A DNA stretch of 16,056 bases, taken from contig JAISNG010000153.1 in the NCBI GenBank assembly GCA_031276365.1, forward strand, positions 1-16,056. The letters run 5' to 3'. Shown piece by piece: positions 1 through 8,381 of this stretch (position 1 is the first letter of the stretch; each line of letters opens with the position of its first letter). This DNA is from Campylobacteraceae bacterium. Lineage in GTDB: Bacteria > Campylobacterota > Campylobacteria > Campylobacterales > Campylobacteraceae. The position numbers were made by a program, and so were the translations under genes. Under the pieces are notes generated by a model. The model had not been told where the DNA came from. It did no database searches and saw only the letters and a program-made list of their open reading frames with translations.

Positions 1-756
1 TATCTCTTTGTTCGGTATAAAATCGCTTAAATCGGTTGTATCTCTCAAATGAAAAGTGCCTTTTGGGATATTCTCCCGTTCAAAAAAATCACTAAGCGCT
101 GGATAAAGCTGCACAGGACTTGCGGAAACATAATGATAAGCGTCCGCACGCAAATCCTTTATATACTTAAATATATTTTGTATGCCTTTAACACTCTTGT
201 ATTCGTTCAAAAAAGTATTTATGAGCAGAGCTTTTTTGTCAAGCACATTTGAGTCTTTTATCGTATCATCTATGTCAAATATGGCGGAAACCCCCTCATT
301 TTTTGCATACAACGCAAAGCCTTTTGCCGTGTTTGATTTATATTTTGCGCCGCTGACTTCAAAATTAATCTCATGATTTAAAGGTTTTTTTACGCTAACA
401 GTTATAGCGCTTTTGCCGTCTTTGGTTGTCGGCATTTTTACCAAACTGCCGTCTTCAAATTTGATAAAAAACTCTTTGCCGCCCTCGTAATCTATCCTAA
501 AAAGCGCGCTTCTCTCGTATAACCTCTGTTTTTGGGCGTTGCTTACACTATCCAAATCTATCCCAAGTAAGGAGGCAAAAGCCGAAGTTGTTCCAAGTCG
601 TCTCTCTTTTTCATACACATAAGCTCTCACCTCCGCTGCCGCCTTATTGTCAGCGTCATACGCAATGTTTGGGATAAACATCACATATTCGTCCGATTTT
701 AACTCTGAAGATTCAATGAAAGCCAAAAGTGTCAGAAAAAGTATAATTTTTTTCAT
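1..756 (-). CDS. APP1-family (DUF2183) phosphatase, 3' end cut by window edge
   Basis: A minus-strand frame starts at ATG 756-754 and stays open for 252 codons to the left edge, so the C-terminus is missing. The N-terminus (MKKIILFLTLLAFIES) looks like a signal peptide, suggesting a periplasmic or membrane-associated enzyme. Residues 161-165 are DIDDT, the DxDxT-type catalytic motif of HAD-like phosphatases, followed by IKDSNV. Further on are SASP (211-214), QLYPALSDFF and PKGTFHLRD. This series is characteristic of the catalytic domain of APP1 phosphatidate phosphatases (Pfam APP1_cat/DUF2183). A GGAG ribosome site lies 7 nt before the start. It follows the NlpC/P60 lipoprotein gene by about 40 nt on the same strand and is probably co-transcribed. 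Known family members dephosphorylate phosphatidate; the substrate here is inferred only. Confidence 0.85.
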   Translation of the reverse strand, partial: MKKIILFLTLLAFIESSELKSDEYVMFIPNIAYDADNKAAAEVRAYVYEKERRLGTTSAFASLLGIDLDSVSNAQKQRLYERSALFRIDYEGGKEFFIKFEDGSLVKMPTTKDGKSAITVSVKKPLNHEINFEVSGAKYKSNTAKGFALYAKNEGVSAIFDIDDTIKDSNVLDKKALLINTFLNEYKSVKGIQNIFKYIKDLRADAYHYVSASPVQLYPALSDFFERENIPKGTFHLRDTTDLSDFIPNKEI

Positions 757-770
757 TTTTTACTCCAAAA

Positions 771-788
771 ACGGCTCATTTACGCCGT
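771..788 (-). terminator. Small hairpin between the NlpC/P60 and APP1 genes
   Basis: ACGGC (771-775) pairs with GCCGT (784-788) across an 8-nt loop. On the minus strand it is followed at once by TTTTT and then by the GGAG of the APP1 gene. On the plus strand it is followed by GATTTTTTT. The stem is only 5 bp, so it may act as a weak attenuator or processing site rather than a full terminator. Confidence 0.35.
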
Positions 789-795
789 GATTTTT

Positions 796-2139
796 TTAAA
801 ATTCTATCTTTTGTGATGCCTCTTTAGGCACAAATACGCTAAAGCCTTTTATCTTGCTGATAAGGAGATTTTTATCATTCATGTAAGGCAGATTTTTGCC
901 GATAAAAAGGTCTGAGATGATTGATTTTCCGATGAGAAATTTTTCGTTTTTTTCATTCGTAAGAGCCCAGATATTGTGTATGACAAGTGCGCGGCTGTTT
1001 TGTTCGCCGACATAGAGCATGATGTGTCCGGGCATGTAAACAAGCGTCATATATGGTACGCCAAACTCTTTTAATTGCTCCTCTTTTTGTGCGGCGCTCA
1101 TATTTGAGATATCAAAATAGACAGCTGCATTTTTTTGAGAGAGTGAATTTCGCGGAAGCCAAATGCCAAAAAGCGAAAAAAAATCCTTAGTCATAGCCGA
1201 ACAGTCTCTATTGTTATAAAGTCCGCCCCAGCCGTAGTTTTCTCCAAGCAGTTCATGTATGGCATTTTTGACGTTTGTTTCGTTAAACTCCAGAGGAAAG
1301 CGCGCGGCATACTCTTTTTTTATCGTTACATTTACTGCTTTGGCATTTTTGGAAGTATCTGAAGTTATGATAAAAGCTATGTAGTTTTCGTTACTGTTTT
1401 TTACAAGAGGCAATAGTGCGCCCATTTTCATATGGTGTGCAAAAAGCCCGTTTTCAAGATAAAGCGGCGCATTGTCTTTTGTGATGATGATTTTGTCGGC
1501 ATTTTGTATTTTTTTTATCAGCGTTTCGTCTATGAGAGCTATTTCGCTTGTTTTAACCCAGCCTGCCGCGAACGCACTCTCAACAAACGCCCATGTAAGG
1601 TCTTTTGAGTAATGCGAAATCAACAGCGGCTGCATGATGCCAAGCAGAGAGCTTTGCATATAATCAAACGGATAACCGCTTTCTCCGTCTTTTCTCTTTA
1701 TAAACAGCGGTTTATCTGTCGGCAGTACGCGAAGATGACTCTCAGTAACCGTAACAGCATAGTGCAAAATCGTTCCATGTGCGTCAAAATTTGCCTGCTC
1801 TTTTATGTTCAAAAGCGTCTCATTGCTCACATCAAGGCGGTTTTCTCCAGTAAAGTTATGCGTTCCGCTTAAAAGCGAAAGTCCCCATTCGGCTTCTTTC
1901 AGGCTGTTTCTAAGATGCTTGCTTTGCCACGGCGCAAACTGTTTTTTGAAATATACCTCTTGATATTTGCTCAAATCCTCTTTTTGTAAAACAGGCGCTA
2001 AGGGCAGTACGGAGACGTTTTGTTCGTATTGCAAAAGCACATTTATGTTTGGCTGTTTATTGCTGCAGCCGCTCAAAAAAAGCGTCATGAAAAATACGAT
2101 AAACGCCGCCGTGTGCCTGTTAAAATGACGTAAAATCAT
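796..2139 (-). CDS. NlpC/P60-family lipoprotein with tandem bacterial SH3 domains (probable cell-wall hydrolase)
   Basis: A longer open frame reaches 2196, but I choose ATG 2139-2137 (447 aa). It places a lipoprotein signal at the N-terminus (hydrophobic FIVFFMTLF, then LSGC, lipidated Cys25) and overlaps the upstream stop as ATGA. Order: lipobox; N-terminal stabilising segment (about 50-110); SH3b region 1 (about 125-205, LRVLPTDKPLF); SH3b region 2 (about 215-275, NAPLYLENG); NlpC/P60 papain-like domain (about 285-430). The expected catalytic residues are visible: Cys313 in NNRDCSAM, His372 in GHIMLYVG, and His388 in IHNIW as the likely third residue. Family members cleave peptide bonds in peptidoglycan stems, so this one should act in the periplasm. 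I recall a putative lipoprotein in the same place in C. jejuni, next to the helicase gene. The exact bond cut is unknown. Confidence 0.85.
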   Translation of the reverse strand: MILRHFNRHTAAFIVFFMTLFLSGCSNKQPNINVLLQYEQNVSVLPLAPVLQKEDLSKYQEVYFKKQFAPWQSKHLRNSLKEAEWGLSLLSGTHNFTGENRLDVSNETLLNIKEQANFDAHGTILHYAVTVTESHLRVLPTDKPLFIKRKDGESGYPFDYMQSSLLGIMQPLLISHYSKDLTWAFVESAFAAGWVKTSEIALIDETLIKKIQNADKIIITKDNAPLYLENGLFAHHMKMGALLPLVKNSNENYIAFIITSDTSKNAKAVNVTIKKEYAARFPLEFNETNVKNAIHELLGENYGWGGLYNNRDCSAMTKDFFSLFGIWLPRNSLSQKNAAVYFDISNMSAAQKEEQLKEFGVPYMTLVYMPGHIMLYVGEQNSRALVIHNIWALTNEKNEKFLIGKSIISDLFIGKNLPYMNDKNLLISKIKGFSVFVPKEASQKIEF

Positions 2140-2315
2140 CTGATAAATACTAAATATACCAACAGCCCGACTGCGCAAATCATCGCCGCCGCACAAAACA
2201 GAGCAGTCTCCAATGTGCTGTAAACATTATCAGCAGAAGTTTCTATCTGATTTACAGGTGTTTTTGGATTTTGCTGTTGATTTTTGGGTGTGGAATTTCT
2301 TTTTTTGTTTGTCAT
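2136..2315 (-). CDS. 59-aa small single-pass membrane protein
   Basis: The start is ATG 2315-2313, preceded by AAAGG about 7 nt upstream. The open frame extends further, to 2453, but that part overlaps the divergent helicase gene and lacks a ribosome site. The product has a polar, Asn/Gln/Pro-rich N-terminal half (MTNKKRNSTPKNQQQ...) and one C-terminal hydrophobic segment (about residues 39-57, ending LLVYLVFIR). This resembles a tail-anchored small membrane protein. Its TGA overlaps the ATG of the NlpC/P60 lipoprotein gene (ATGA at 2139-2136), which implies translational coupling. I do not recognise a family. It may be an accessory protein of the lipoprotein or a coupling leader. Confidence 0.6.
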   Translation of the reverse strand: MTNKKRNSTPKNQQQNPKTPVNQIETSADNVYSTLETALFCAAAMICAVGLLVYLVFIR

Positions 2316-2344
2316 ATTTGTGCCTTTAAATGAAATCTTTTGTG

Positions 2345-2350
2345 TATAAT
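2345..2350 (+). promoter_or_regulatory. -10 box (TATAAT) for the PIF1-like helicase; possibly bidirectional
   Basis: TGTGTATAAT ends 27 nt before the helicase ATG, in a 61-nt gap between divergent genes. On the other strand the same bases read TATTAT, one mismatch from consensus, so this AT box could also drive the 59-aa gene. No good -35 is visible, as is common in Campylobacterota. Confidence 0.5.
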
Positions 2351-2376
2351 ACCAAAAATTTACATGAGAATAAAGC

Positions 2377-3666
2377 ATGAAAGAGCTAAAAATCGTAAAA
2401 GAGATATTAAAAAATGACCATCTGTTCCTCACGGGCGGCGGCGGAGTCGGCAAAAGTTACCTCACGGCAAAGCTGATAGAGGATTACAGAGCCGAAGAGA
2501 AACGCGTTGTAATACTCGGAAGTACAGGCATAAGCGCGGTTAATATAGGCGGACAGACGATACACAGCTTTTTTGCGTTCGGAATATGTCAAAATACGGA
2601 AGAACTTTTGCGCCACGATAGATACAACAAACAGCGTATAAAGGAGATAAACGGCATACTTTTAAACGCTGATTTGATTATCATTGACGAGATATCAATG
2701 GTCTCTGCCGCGCTCATGGAGATGATACGATACAGGCTTGAGAATGCAAAATTTAAAGGCTCTATAATGTTTGTCGGGGACTTTTTTCAACTTCCGCCGA
2801 TAGAGAAAAACATAGGCAATGTTTCGCTTTTCGGCGATGAAGTTTACGCATTTGAAAGCAGTGCATGGAAAAACTACAATCCCAAAATCTTGGAGCTTAC
2901 ATGTTCAAAAAGAACAGGCGATACGGACTTTTTTGCGATATTAAATAAGATAAGAAAAGGCGAACTGAACAGTCAAATCATCGGTTTTTTGGAGAATCTT
3001 CGGCAAAACAGCGGCGTATTTGAGCAAAATCCTACGATACTTTTTGGGACAAATTATGAAGCAGACAGGACAAACAGGGCAAAACTTGAAGAGATAAATG
3101 AAAAACTTTATGTGATAAATGCAGATGAGACAATACATGAAAAAACTATAAATGTAAATAAGCTTCAATCTTGGCACAAGTCGCTAAATATTCCACTGAA
3201 ACTTGAGTTAAAAATTGGTGCGAATGTGATATTTTGCGCAAATAAATGGGGAAAATATTTTAACGGCGAGCAGGGAATTATCAGAGATATCGGCGAAAGT
3301 TTCCTCATAGTTGAAAAAAACGACCGCTTGATAAAAGTAGAGCCGCATGAATACGTTTTATACGAAAATGTTTTGGACGGAAGCAAAACTCTCGCGACAT
3401 TAAGGCAGTTTTCGCTGAAACTCTCATATGCGATAACCATTCACAAATCTCAAGGTATGAGCATAAAAAATCTTGTCTGCGATATCAACAATATCTTTGA
3501 AAGAAGCCAATTTTACGTTGCTATCAGCCGTGCTATGAGTGCAAAAGGTTTGTGCATAAGGTACTCAAGAAGCGATTTTGAAGCATATCTGAAAAAGTGC
3601 GTTTATGTAGATGAAAAAGTCAAGGATTTTTATAAAAACAGAGAGATTTTAACACTGAAAAATTAA
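2377..3666 (+). CDS. PIF1-family ATP-dependent DNA helicase (SF1B)
   Basis: The 429-residue protein has Walker A GGGGVGKS at about residues 20-27, helicase motif Ia ILGSTGISAVNIGGQTIHSF, Walker B DEIS at 104-107, motif III FVGDFFQLPP at about 132-141, and CSKRTGD. Near the end are the UvrD-C-like motifs AITIHKSQGMS and QFYVAISRA. That order is diagnostic of PIF1/RecD2-like SF1 helicases, which move 5' to 3' on single-stranded DNA and act at forks, R-loops or G-quadruplexes. The start sits just downstream of a TATAAT box; the ribosome site is weak (GAATAAAGC). The length is close to the family minimum, with no extra domains. I recall an equivalent helicase near lolA/secA in C. jejuni. Confidence 0.9.
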   Translation: MKELKIVKEILKNDHLFLTGGGGVGKSYLTAKLIEDYRAEEKRVVILGSTGISAVNIGGQTIHSFFAFGICQNTEELLRHDRYNKQRIKEINGILLNADLIIIDEISMVSAALMEMIRYRLENAKFKGSIMFVGDFFQLPPIEKNIGNVSLFGDEVYAFESSAWKNYNPKILELTCSKRTGDTDFFAILNKIRKGELNSQIIGFLENLRQNSGVFEQNPTILFGTNYEADRTNRAKLEEINEKLYVINADETIHEKTINVNKLQSWHKSLNIPLKLELKIGANVIFCANKWGKYFNGEQGIIRDIGESFLIVEKNDRLIKVEPHEYVLYENVLDGSKTLATLRQFSLKLSYAITIHKSQGMSIKNLVCDINNIFERSQFYVAISRAMSAKGLCIRYSRSDFEAYLKKCVYVDEKVKDFYKNREILTLKN

Positions 3667-3982
3667 ATTTTTTATATGTTATTTTATATTTTTTTACATG
3701 TGTGATATGTTATACATTACTTTGTCTTGTAAATATTATGTGTTGAGATTTTTGCAAAAAACAGATATTTTTGCTTGCCTTACGATGATAGCTGACAATG
3801 AAAATAATCTATGTGCTTGCTTAAAAATAATCAAAATAGTTTATATGAATGACTTAAAGGCATTGCGTTTGTATGAGAAGGTTTTAAGCGCATAAAGTTT
3901 TGGCTTGTATGAAAGCCAAATATCACATTTTTTTCACAACAGGCAAATTAAAACGCTCAAAAATCCAAACCCTGCAAAACTT
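3667..3982. other. Intergenic stretch, no convincing gene
   Basis: This AT-rich gap lies between the convergent 3' ends of the helicase and lolA. It contains one 65-codon plus-strand open frame (3698-3895) with no ribosome site, Cys-rich composition and no recognised domain. Its last residues (NDLKALRLYEKVLSA) faintly recall the end of a GNAT acetyltransferase fold, so it could be the stub of a dead gene. The only firm element is the hairpin at 3899-3920. Confidence 0.5.
3899..3934 (+). terminator. Rho-independent-like terminator between helicase and lolA
   Basis: TTTGGCTT (3899-3906) pairs perfectly with AAGCCAAA (3913-3920) around a 6-nt loop, followed after 7 nt by a run of seven T (3928-3934). 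The T-run favours termination of plus-strand transcripts. The stem may also block read-through from lolA on the other strand. Confidence 0.5.
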
Positions 3983-4516
3983 TTAATATTCTACAATATC
4001 ATAATTCGGCGGGATATCTACCTTGAATGTCAATTTGTCTATGTTGATATTTAAAAGTGTATTGCGTAAAAGTATCTCTATTTGGTTGTCCAGCGCGTCT
4101 GTGTAGGATATTTTTGCGGGCATATTGTCTTGAAATGAAATCGTATAATTGATATCGCCAATGGCTGCTGTTATCGCTTTGTTAGTCTGTCTGTTAGCTT
4201 TCAAAGCTTCACCTAAAATCTGCGAAATATCTGGCATTTCGGCTACGCTTGTTTTGACAGCCTGCTCCAAATCAGGCTCTAAAATAATAACATCGTTATT
4301 GATAAAATATATCGTTTTTACTATCGGCGTTTTGTAATTCCATAGGGCAAAGTTATTTTCTCCCTCGTTCATTGCCTGAAAATTTCCGTTGTATTTTATC
4401 GTATCGTTTTCAACGCTTTTGATAGTCTGCGTGAAGTCGCTTGATATAGTTTTAAACGCGTTTTCATCGGCATTTAAAAACAGAACAAAAAAGGATAAAA
4501 ACGCTAAAAAACGCAT
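3983..4516 (-). CDS. lolA: Outer-membrane lipoprotein carrier protein LolA
   Basis: LolA is the periplasmic carrier that takes lipoproteins released by the inner-membrane Lol ABC transporter to the outer membrane. The start chosen is ATG 4516-4514 (177 aa). It has AAAGGAG 8 nt upstream and begins with a signal peptide (MRFLAFLSFFVLFLNA). The open frame extends to 4585 but that part has no signal. Family features are the early SSDFTQTI segment, NGNFQAMNEGENNFALWNYKTP, LEPDLEQAV, and a C-terminus with alternating strands, as in the LolA half-barrel. It is divergent from secA, and the permease downstream of secA is the expected partner. Sequence similarity to enterobacterial LolA is low, as is usual in this phylum, but context supports the call. 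Confidence 0.85.
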   Translation of the reverse strand: MRFLAFLSFFVLFLNADENAFKTISSDFTQTIKSVENDTIKYNGNFQAMNEGENNFALWNYKTPIVKTIYFINNDVIILEPDLEQAVKTSVAEMPDISQILGEALKANRQTNKAITAAIGDINYTISFQDNMPAKISYTDALDNQIEILLRNTLLNINIDKLTFKVDIPPNYDIVEY

Positions 4517-4544
4517 AAATGCTCCTTTGGGAATTGATAAAGGT

Positions 4545-4550
4545 AAATTA
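4545..4550 (-). promoter_or_regulatory. -10 box (TATAAT) of lolA
   Basis: Read on the minus strand, TGGTATAATTTACC ends 28 nt before the lolA ATG, in the short gap shared with secA. It is a consensus hexamer with no clear -35. Confidence 0.55.
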
Positions 4551-4564
4551 TACCAAAAGTGTGT

Positions 4565-4570
4565 TAAAAT
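4565..4570 (+). promoter_or_regulatory. Possible -10 box (TAAAAT) of secA
   Basis: TGTTAAAATC lies about 31 nt before the secA ATG. It matches the -10 consensus at 5 of 6 positions and sits back to back with the lolA promoter, so the two divergent promoters lie within about 25 nt of each other. The ribosome site is TTAAGG at about 4589-4594. Confidence 0.4.
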
Positions 4571-4601
4571 CTCTACTTTATTCATAAATTAAGGTATATT
4601 C

Positions 4602-7169
4602 ATGTTAAGTTTCTTGGGAAAGATTTTCGGTACGCAAAATGAGCGCAAAGTTAAAAAATACGCAAAACGCGTAGCCGCAATAAACGATTTGGAAAAAAAG
4701 TATCAAGCAATGAGCGATGATGCATTGAAAGCCGCGTTTGACACTTTTAAGGAGAGCATAAAGCTTGGTAAAAAGGGCATGGACGATGTGCTTAATGACG
4801 TTTTTGCCATAACAAGAGAGGCGAGCGTGCGAACCACAGGGCTTAGACATTTTGATGTTCAGCTCATCGGCGGATTTGTTCTACACGAGGGAAATATCGC
4901 GGAGATGAAAACAGGCGAGGGCAAAACGCTTGTTGCGACTTTGCCTGTGGTTTTGAACGCTATGGACGGCAAAGGCGTGCATATTGTTACTGTGAATGAT
5001 TATCTTGCCAAACGCGATGCGGCGGACATGGGGAAAATCTATAACTTTTTGGGATTGAGTGTTGGAGTGATTCTCTCAGGCGTTTATGATGAAAAGGTAA
5101 AAAAAGAGCAGTATGACGCGGATATAACGTACGGCACAAATAATGAGTTTGGATTTGACTATCTGCGTGATAACATGAAATATTCGCTTGATGACAAAGT
5201 GCAAAGAGGACATAATTTTGTCATAGTTGACGAGGTGGATTCTATCCTTATAGACGAAGCCAGAACGCCGCTTATCATTTCCGGACGCGCTGGTAGAAAG
5301 CTTGAAAACTACCAGATATCTGACGGCGTTGCAAGAAAACTTGTACGAGATGAGGATTTTAGCGTTGATGAGAAAAACAGGGCTATTTTGATAACGGAAG
5401 CGGGTATCGCAAAGGCTGAAAAACTCTTTGGCGTTGATAATTTGTACAGCCTTGAAAATGCTATTTTATCGCACCTTTTAGACCAAGCTTTGAAGGCGCA
5501 CTATCTTTTTGAAAAAGATGTGCATTATGTTGTAAGAGACGAAGAGATAGTCATCGTAGATGAGTTTACGGGAAGGCTCAGCGAGGGCAGACGCTTTAGC
5601 GAGGGACTTCATCAAGCGCTTGAGGCTAAAGAGCATGTAAGTATTCAAGACGAGTCCCAAACACTTGCGGATATAACATTTCAAAATTACTTTCGTTCAT
5701 ATAAAAAACTTGCGGGTATGACGGGAACAGCGCAGACAGAAGCGACGGAGTTTTCGCAGATTTACAAGCTTGATGTTATATCCATTCCTACAAATGTTCC
5801 AGTTGTCAGGCTTGATCACAATGATCTTATCTACAAAAGTGAATCTGAAAAGTTCAAAGCGGTTATTGACGATATAAAAGCTTCACACAAAAAAGGACAG
5901 CCAGTACTTGTCGGAACGGCGTCCATAGAGAAAAGTGAAATGCTGCACTCCATGCTTGAAAAAGCAAAAATCCCGCACTCAGTTTTAAATGCCAAAAATC
6001 ACGAAAAAGAGGCGCAGATTATCGCTGAAGCAGGAGCCAAGGGAGCTGTTACCATCTCTACAAATATGGCAGGACGCGGCGTTGATATAAAGATAAATGA
6101 CGAAGTAAAAGCTTTGGGCGGACTTTATATCATAGGCACGGAAAGACATGAGAGCCGCAGAATAGACAATCAATTACGCGGACGCGCAGGCAGACAGGGA
6201 GACCCTGGAAAAAGCAGATTTTATCTAAGTCTTGAGGATAATCTGCTAAGGATTTTCGGCTCTGAGAGGATAAAGGTCGTTATGGAGAGACTCGGCATAA
6301 AAGAGGGTGAAAGCATAGAGTCCAAAATGGTAACACGCGCCGTTGAAAATGCGCAGAAAAAGGTGGAGAGCATGCATTTTGAGGCAAGAAAACACCTTTT
6401 GGAGTATGACGATGTGGCGAATGAACAGCGAAAGACGATTTATAATTTCAGAAACGAACTGCTTGGAAATTCGCTTGACATGAAAAAGCGCATAGATGAG
6501 CTGAGAGCTGATTATACGCGTGATTTGATGTTTCGTATAGGCGCGATTGAGGGCGCTCCGAAAGAAGAGCATGATATAAAAAGACTTGTTGCAGCGTTGA
6601 AAGAGGAGATAAACTGCATATTTGACGAAGAGAGTTTAGTTGCGCTTGATAGCGATAAGCTTTATGAGACGGTATATACGCGCTTGGGAGATGATTATGA
6701 GAAGAAGATGTCCGTTGTGGATACAGCGCAAAGAGAACAGATAGAGAAGATTTTATCTCTGCAGGTACTTGATACTGCTTGGAGAGAGCATCTTTATCAG
6801 ATGGATATACTAAAAACGGGCATAGGACTTCGCGGTTACAATCAGCGGGACCCTTTGACGGAGTACAAAAAAGAGAGTTACGGACTTTTTGTAGAGCTTG
6901 TCGGACGTATTAGAAGCGAGAGTTTTAAAATGCTTCAGCTTGTACAGTTAAGGGACAATAAAGCAGAAGAGGAGCAAAGAGCCGCGAGAATACTTCAAGA
7001 GATGGAAAACGCGGCTGACGATGTAAAGCTTAAACATGGAAACGAACAGTTAAGCGGCGCGGCAGTCCAAAAAAAGATAGCGCGAAATGACCTGTGTCCA
7101 TGCGGAAGCGGCAAAAAATATAAATTTTGCTGCGGCAAAAGCGGACCAAAACGGGGATTACTGGCGTAA
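4602..7169 (+). CDS. secA: Preprotein translocase ATPase SecA
   Basis: SecA is the ATPase motor that pushes unfolded preproteins through SecYEG. The full-length 855-aa product has Walker A GEGKT at 105-109, the DEAD-type Walker B DEVDS at 210-214 followed by ILIDEARTPLIISG, the preprotein-binding region (about 225-370), NBD2 motifs (VLVGTASIEKSE; ISTNMAGRGVDI; GTERHESRRIDNQLRGRAGRQGD), and the helical scaffold/wing region (about 600-790). The C-terminal zinc site CPCGSGKKYKFCC (Cys832, 834, 843, 844) matches the SecB/lipid-binding tail. Nothing appears truncated. The permease gene begins 2 nt after the stop, so the two are almost certainly co-transcribed, linking export to lipoprotein sorting. 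Confidence 0.98.
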   Translation: MLSFLGKIFGTQNERKVKKYAKRVAAINDLEKKYQAMSDDALKAAFDTFKESIKLGKKGMDDVLNDVFAITREASVRTTGLRHFDVQLIGGFVLHEGNIAEMKTGEGKTLVATLPVVLNAMDGKGVHIVTVNDYLAKRDAADMGKIYNFLGLSVGVILSGVYDEKVKKEQYDADITYGTNNEFGFDYLRDNMKYSLDDKVQRGHNFVIVDEVDSILIDEARTPLIISGRAGRKLENYQISDGVARKLVRDEDFSVDEKNRAILITEAGIAKAEKLFGVDNLYSLENAILSHLLDQALKAHYLFEKDVHYVVRDEEIVIVDEFTGRLSEGRRFSEGLHQALEAKEHVSIQDESQTLADITFQNYFRSYKKLAGMTGTAQTEATEFSQIYKLDVISIPTNVPVVRLDHNDLIYKSESEKFKAVIDDIKASHKKGQPVLVGTASIEKSEMLHSMLEKAKIPHSVLNAKNHEKEAQIIAEAGAKGAVTISTNMAGRGVDIKINDEVKALGGLYIIGTERHESRRIDNQLRGRAGRQGDPGKSRFYLSLEDNLLRIFGSERIKVVMERLGIKEGESIESKMVTRAVENAQKKVESMHFEARKHLLEYDDVANEQRKTIYNFRNELLGNSLDMKKRIDELRADYTRDLMFRIGAIEGAPKEEHDIKRLVAALKEEINCIFDEESLVALDSDKLYETVYTRLGDDYEKKMSVVDTAQREQIEKILSLQVLDTAWREHLYQMDILKTGIGLRGYNQRDPLTEYKKESYGLFVELVGRIRSESFKMLQLVQLRDNKAEEEQRAARILQEMENAADDVKLKHGNEQLSGAAVQKKIARNDLCPCGSGKKYKFCCGKSGPKRGLLA

Positions 7170-7171
7170 AC

Positions 7172-8374
7172 ATGAAGAGTGTGAGCCGATATCTTATTAA
7201 AAAATATCTGCGTTTTGACAAATCACAGCCGTTTATCGCCGTGAGTGCGATTTTGGCATTTGCGGGCGTTACGATAGGACTTATGGTATTGATGGTCGCG
7301 ATGGCTATTATGAATGGCATGATGAAGGAGTTTGAGCATAAGCTTTTTGCTATGAACTATCCGATAACTATCATGTCCTATGGCGGTAAAAAAGTTGATA
7401 AGAGTGATTTGGATTTGCTGCAAGAGCGTTTTTCTGAGCTTAAATTCAGCCCGTATATCTTCTCGCAGGCTATGATAAAAAGGGGACAAAAATTTGAAGG
7501 CGGTATCATTTTCGGCGTTCATTTTGAAAATGAAAAGAGCGTAAACAGCGTTATTGCCGAAGCGTTAAGTGATAATCAAACTTTCAATGAATTTGATATC
7601 CTAATAGGACATGGGATAAAAGAGGAACTTTTACTAAGCGAAGGCGATAAGGTAACGATTGTCTTCATGCAAGTAGACCCAAGCGGACTTGCGCTAATGC
7701 CGAAAATGAAAAGTTTTGTATACAAAGCAGAGTTTACTTCGGGGCTTATAAATTACGATAAGGCATACATGTTTACGCCGCTTTCTGGACTTGCTAAAAG
7801 ACTTGACTATAAAGAGGGCGAATATGACGGCATACATATCTATTCAAAAAATCCTATGAAAGATATAGAGGCCTTACGTGATACGCTTCCTGCGGGATTG
7901 GCGGCTGTCGGCTGGTGGCAGCAAAACGGCAATTTTTTCTCAGCGTTTGAGCTTGAAAAGAGGGCGTTATTTATCGTTTTAATGCTGATAATACTTGTCG
8001 CTTCACTGAATATCGTAAGCTCTTTGCTCATGACAGTTATGAACCGCCGCCAGGAGATAGCGCTTCTGCTCTCTTTGGGTGCAACTCCAAATGAGATAAA
8101 AAAGAGCTTTTTCGGAGTTGGTATGGTTATCGGCTGCGGCGGTATAATATTTGGCATTTTGCTCGGAAGCATAGCGCTGTTTTTGCTTGGCTCTTTTGAT
8201 ATAGTCAAACTTCCTGCCGATGTTTACGGCAGTTCAAAATTGCCTTTGGAACTTTCATTTGTTGATTTTGGTTTGACAATCATCGGCGCGCTTGTTATCG
8301 TCGCTCTGTCCTCATGGTATCCTGCGAAAAAAGCTACGGAAGTTGACATATTAAATACTCTGCGAAACGAATAA
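7172..8374 (+). CDS. LolC/LolE-type lipoprotein-releasing ABC transporter permease
   Basis: The start is ATG 7172 (400 aa); the open frame runs in from 7127 inside secA, but that leader is unlikely to be translated. The topology is that of the LolC/E (MacB/FtsX-like) family: an N-terminal membrane segment (about 21-46, after the SRYLIKKYLR start typical of this family), a large periplasmic domain (about 50-262), then three membrane segments (about 265-290, 314-340, 365-385). Conserved cytoplasmic pieces are NRRQEIALLLSLGATPNEI (coupling helix) and the ending YPAKKATEVDILNTLR. With a LolD ATPase it would extract mature lipoproteins from the inner membrane and pass them to LolA. No lolD is in the window. 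Whether this is LolC, LolE or a single hybrid LolF cannot be decided here. Confidence 0.9.
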   Translation: MKSVSRYLIKKYLRFDKSQPFIAVSAILAFAGVTIGLMVLMVAMAIMNGMMKEFEHKLFAMNYPITIMSYGGKKVDKSDLDLLQERFSELKFSPYIFSQAMIKRGQKFEGGIIFGVHFENEKSVNSVIAEALSDNQTFNEFDILIGHGIKEELLLSEGDKVTIVFMQVDPSGLALMPKMKSFVYKAEFTSGLINYDKAYMFTPLSGLAKRLDYKEGEYDGIHIYSKNPMKDIEALRDTLPAGLAAVGWWQQNGNFFSAFELEKRALFIVLMLIILVASLNIVSSLLMTVMNRRQEIALLLSLGATPNEIKKSFFGVGMVIGCGGIIFGILLGSIALFLLGSFDIVKLPADVYGSSKLPLELSFVDFGLTIIGALVIVALSSWYPAKKATEVDILNTLRNE

Positions 8375-8381
8375 AATATAG

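Noticed and set aside
2139..2196. Longer start for the NlpC/P60 lipoprotein (MCGGDDLRS...)
   Set aside because: It buries the lipoprotein signal and overlaps the 59-aa gene; ATG 2139 gives a proper signal and ATGA coupling.
2316..2453. N-terminal extension of the 59-aa protein (MPTPPPP...)
   Set aside because: It is the antisense of the helicase Walker A region and would cross the helicase promoter; the ribosome site supports ATG 2315.
3698..3895. 65-codon plus-strand frame between helicase and lolA
   Set aside because: No ribosome site, odd Cys/Tyr-rich composition and no recognised domain; the weak acetyltransferase-like ending is not enough to call a gene.
7127..7171. Start of the permease inside secA
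   Set aside because: The extra residues are antisense-free read-in of the SecA zinc tail; MKSVSRYLIKKYL is the normal family start.
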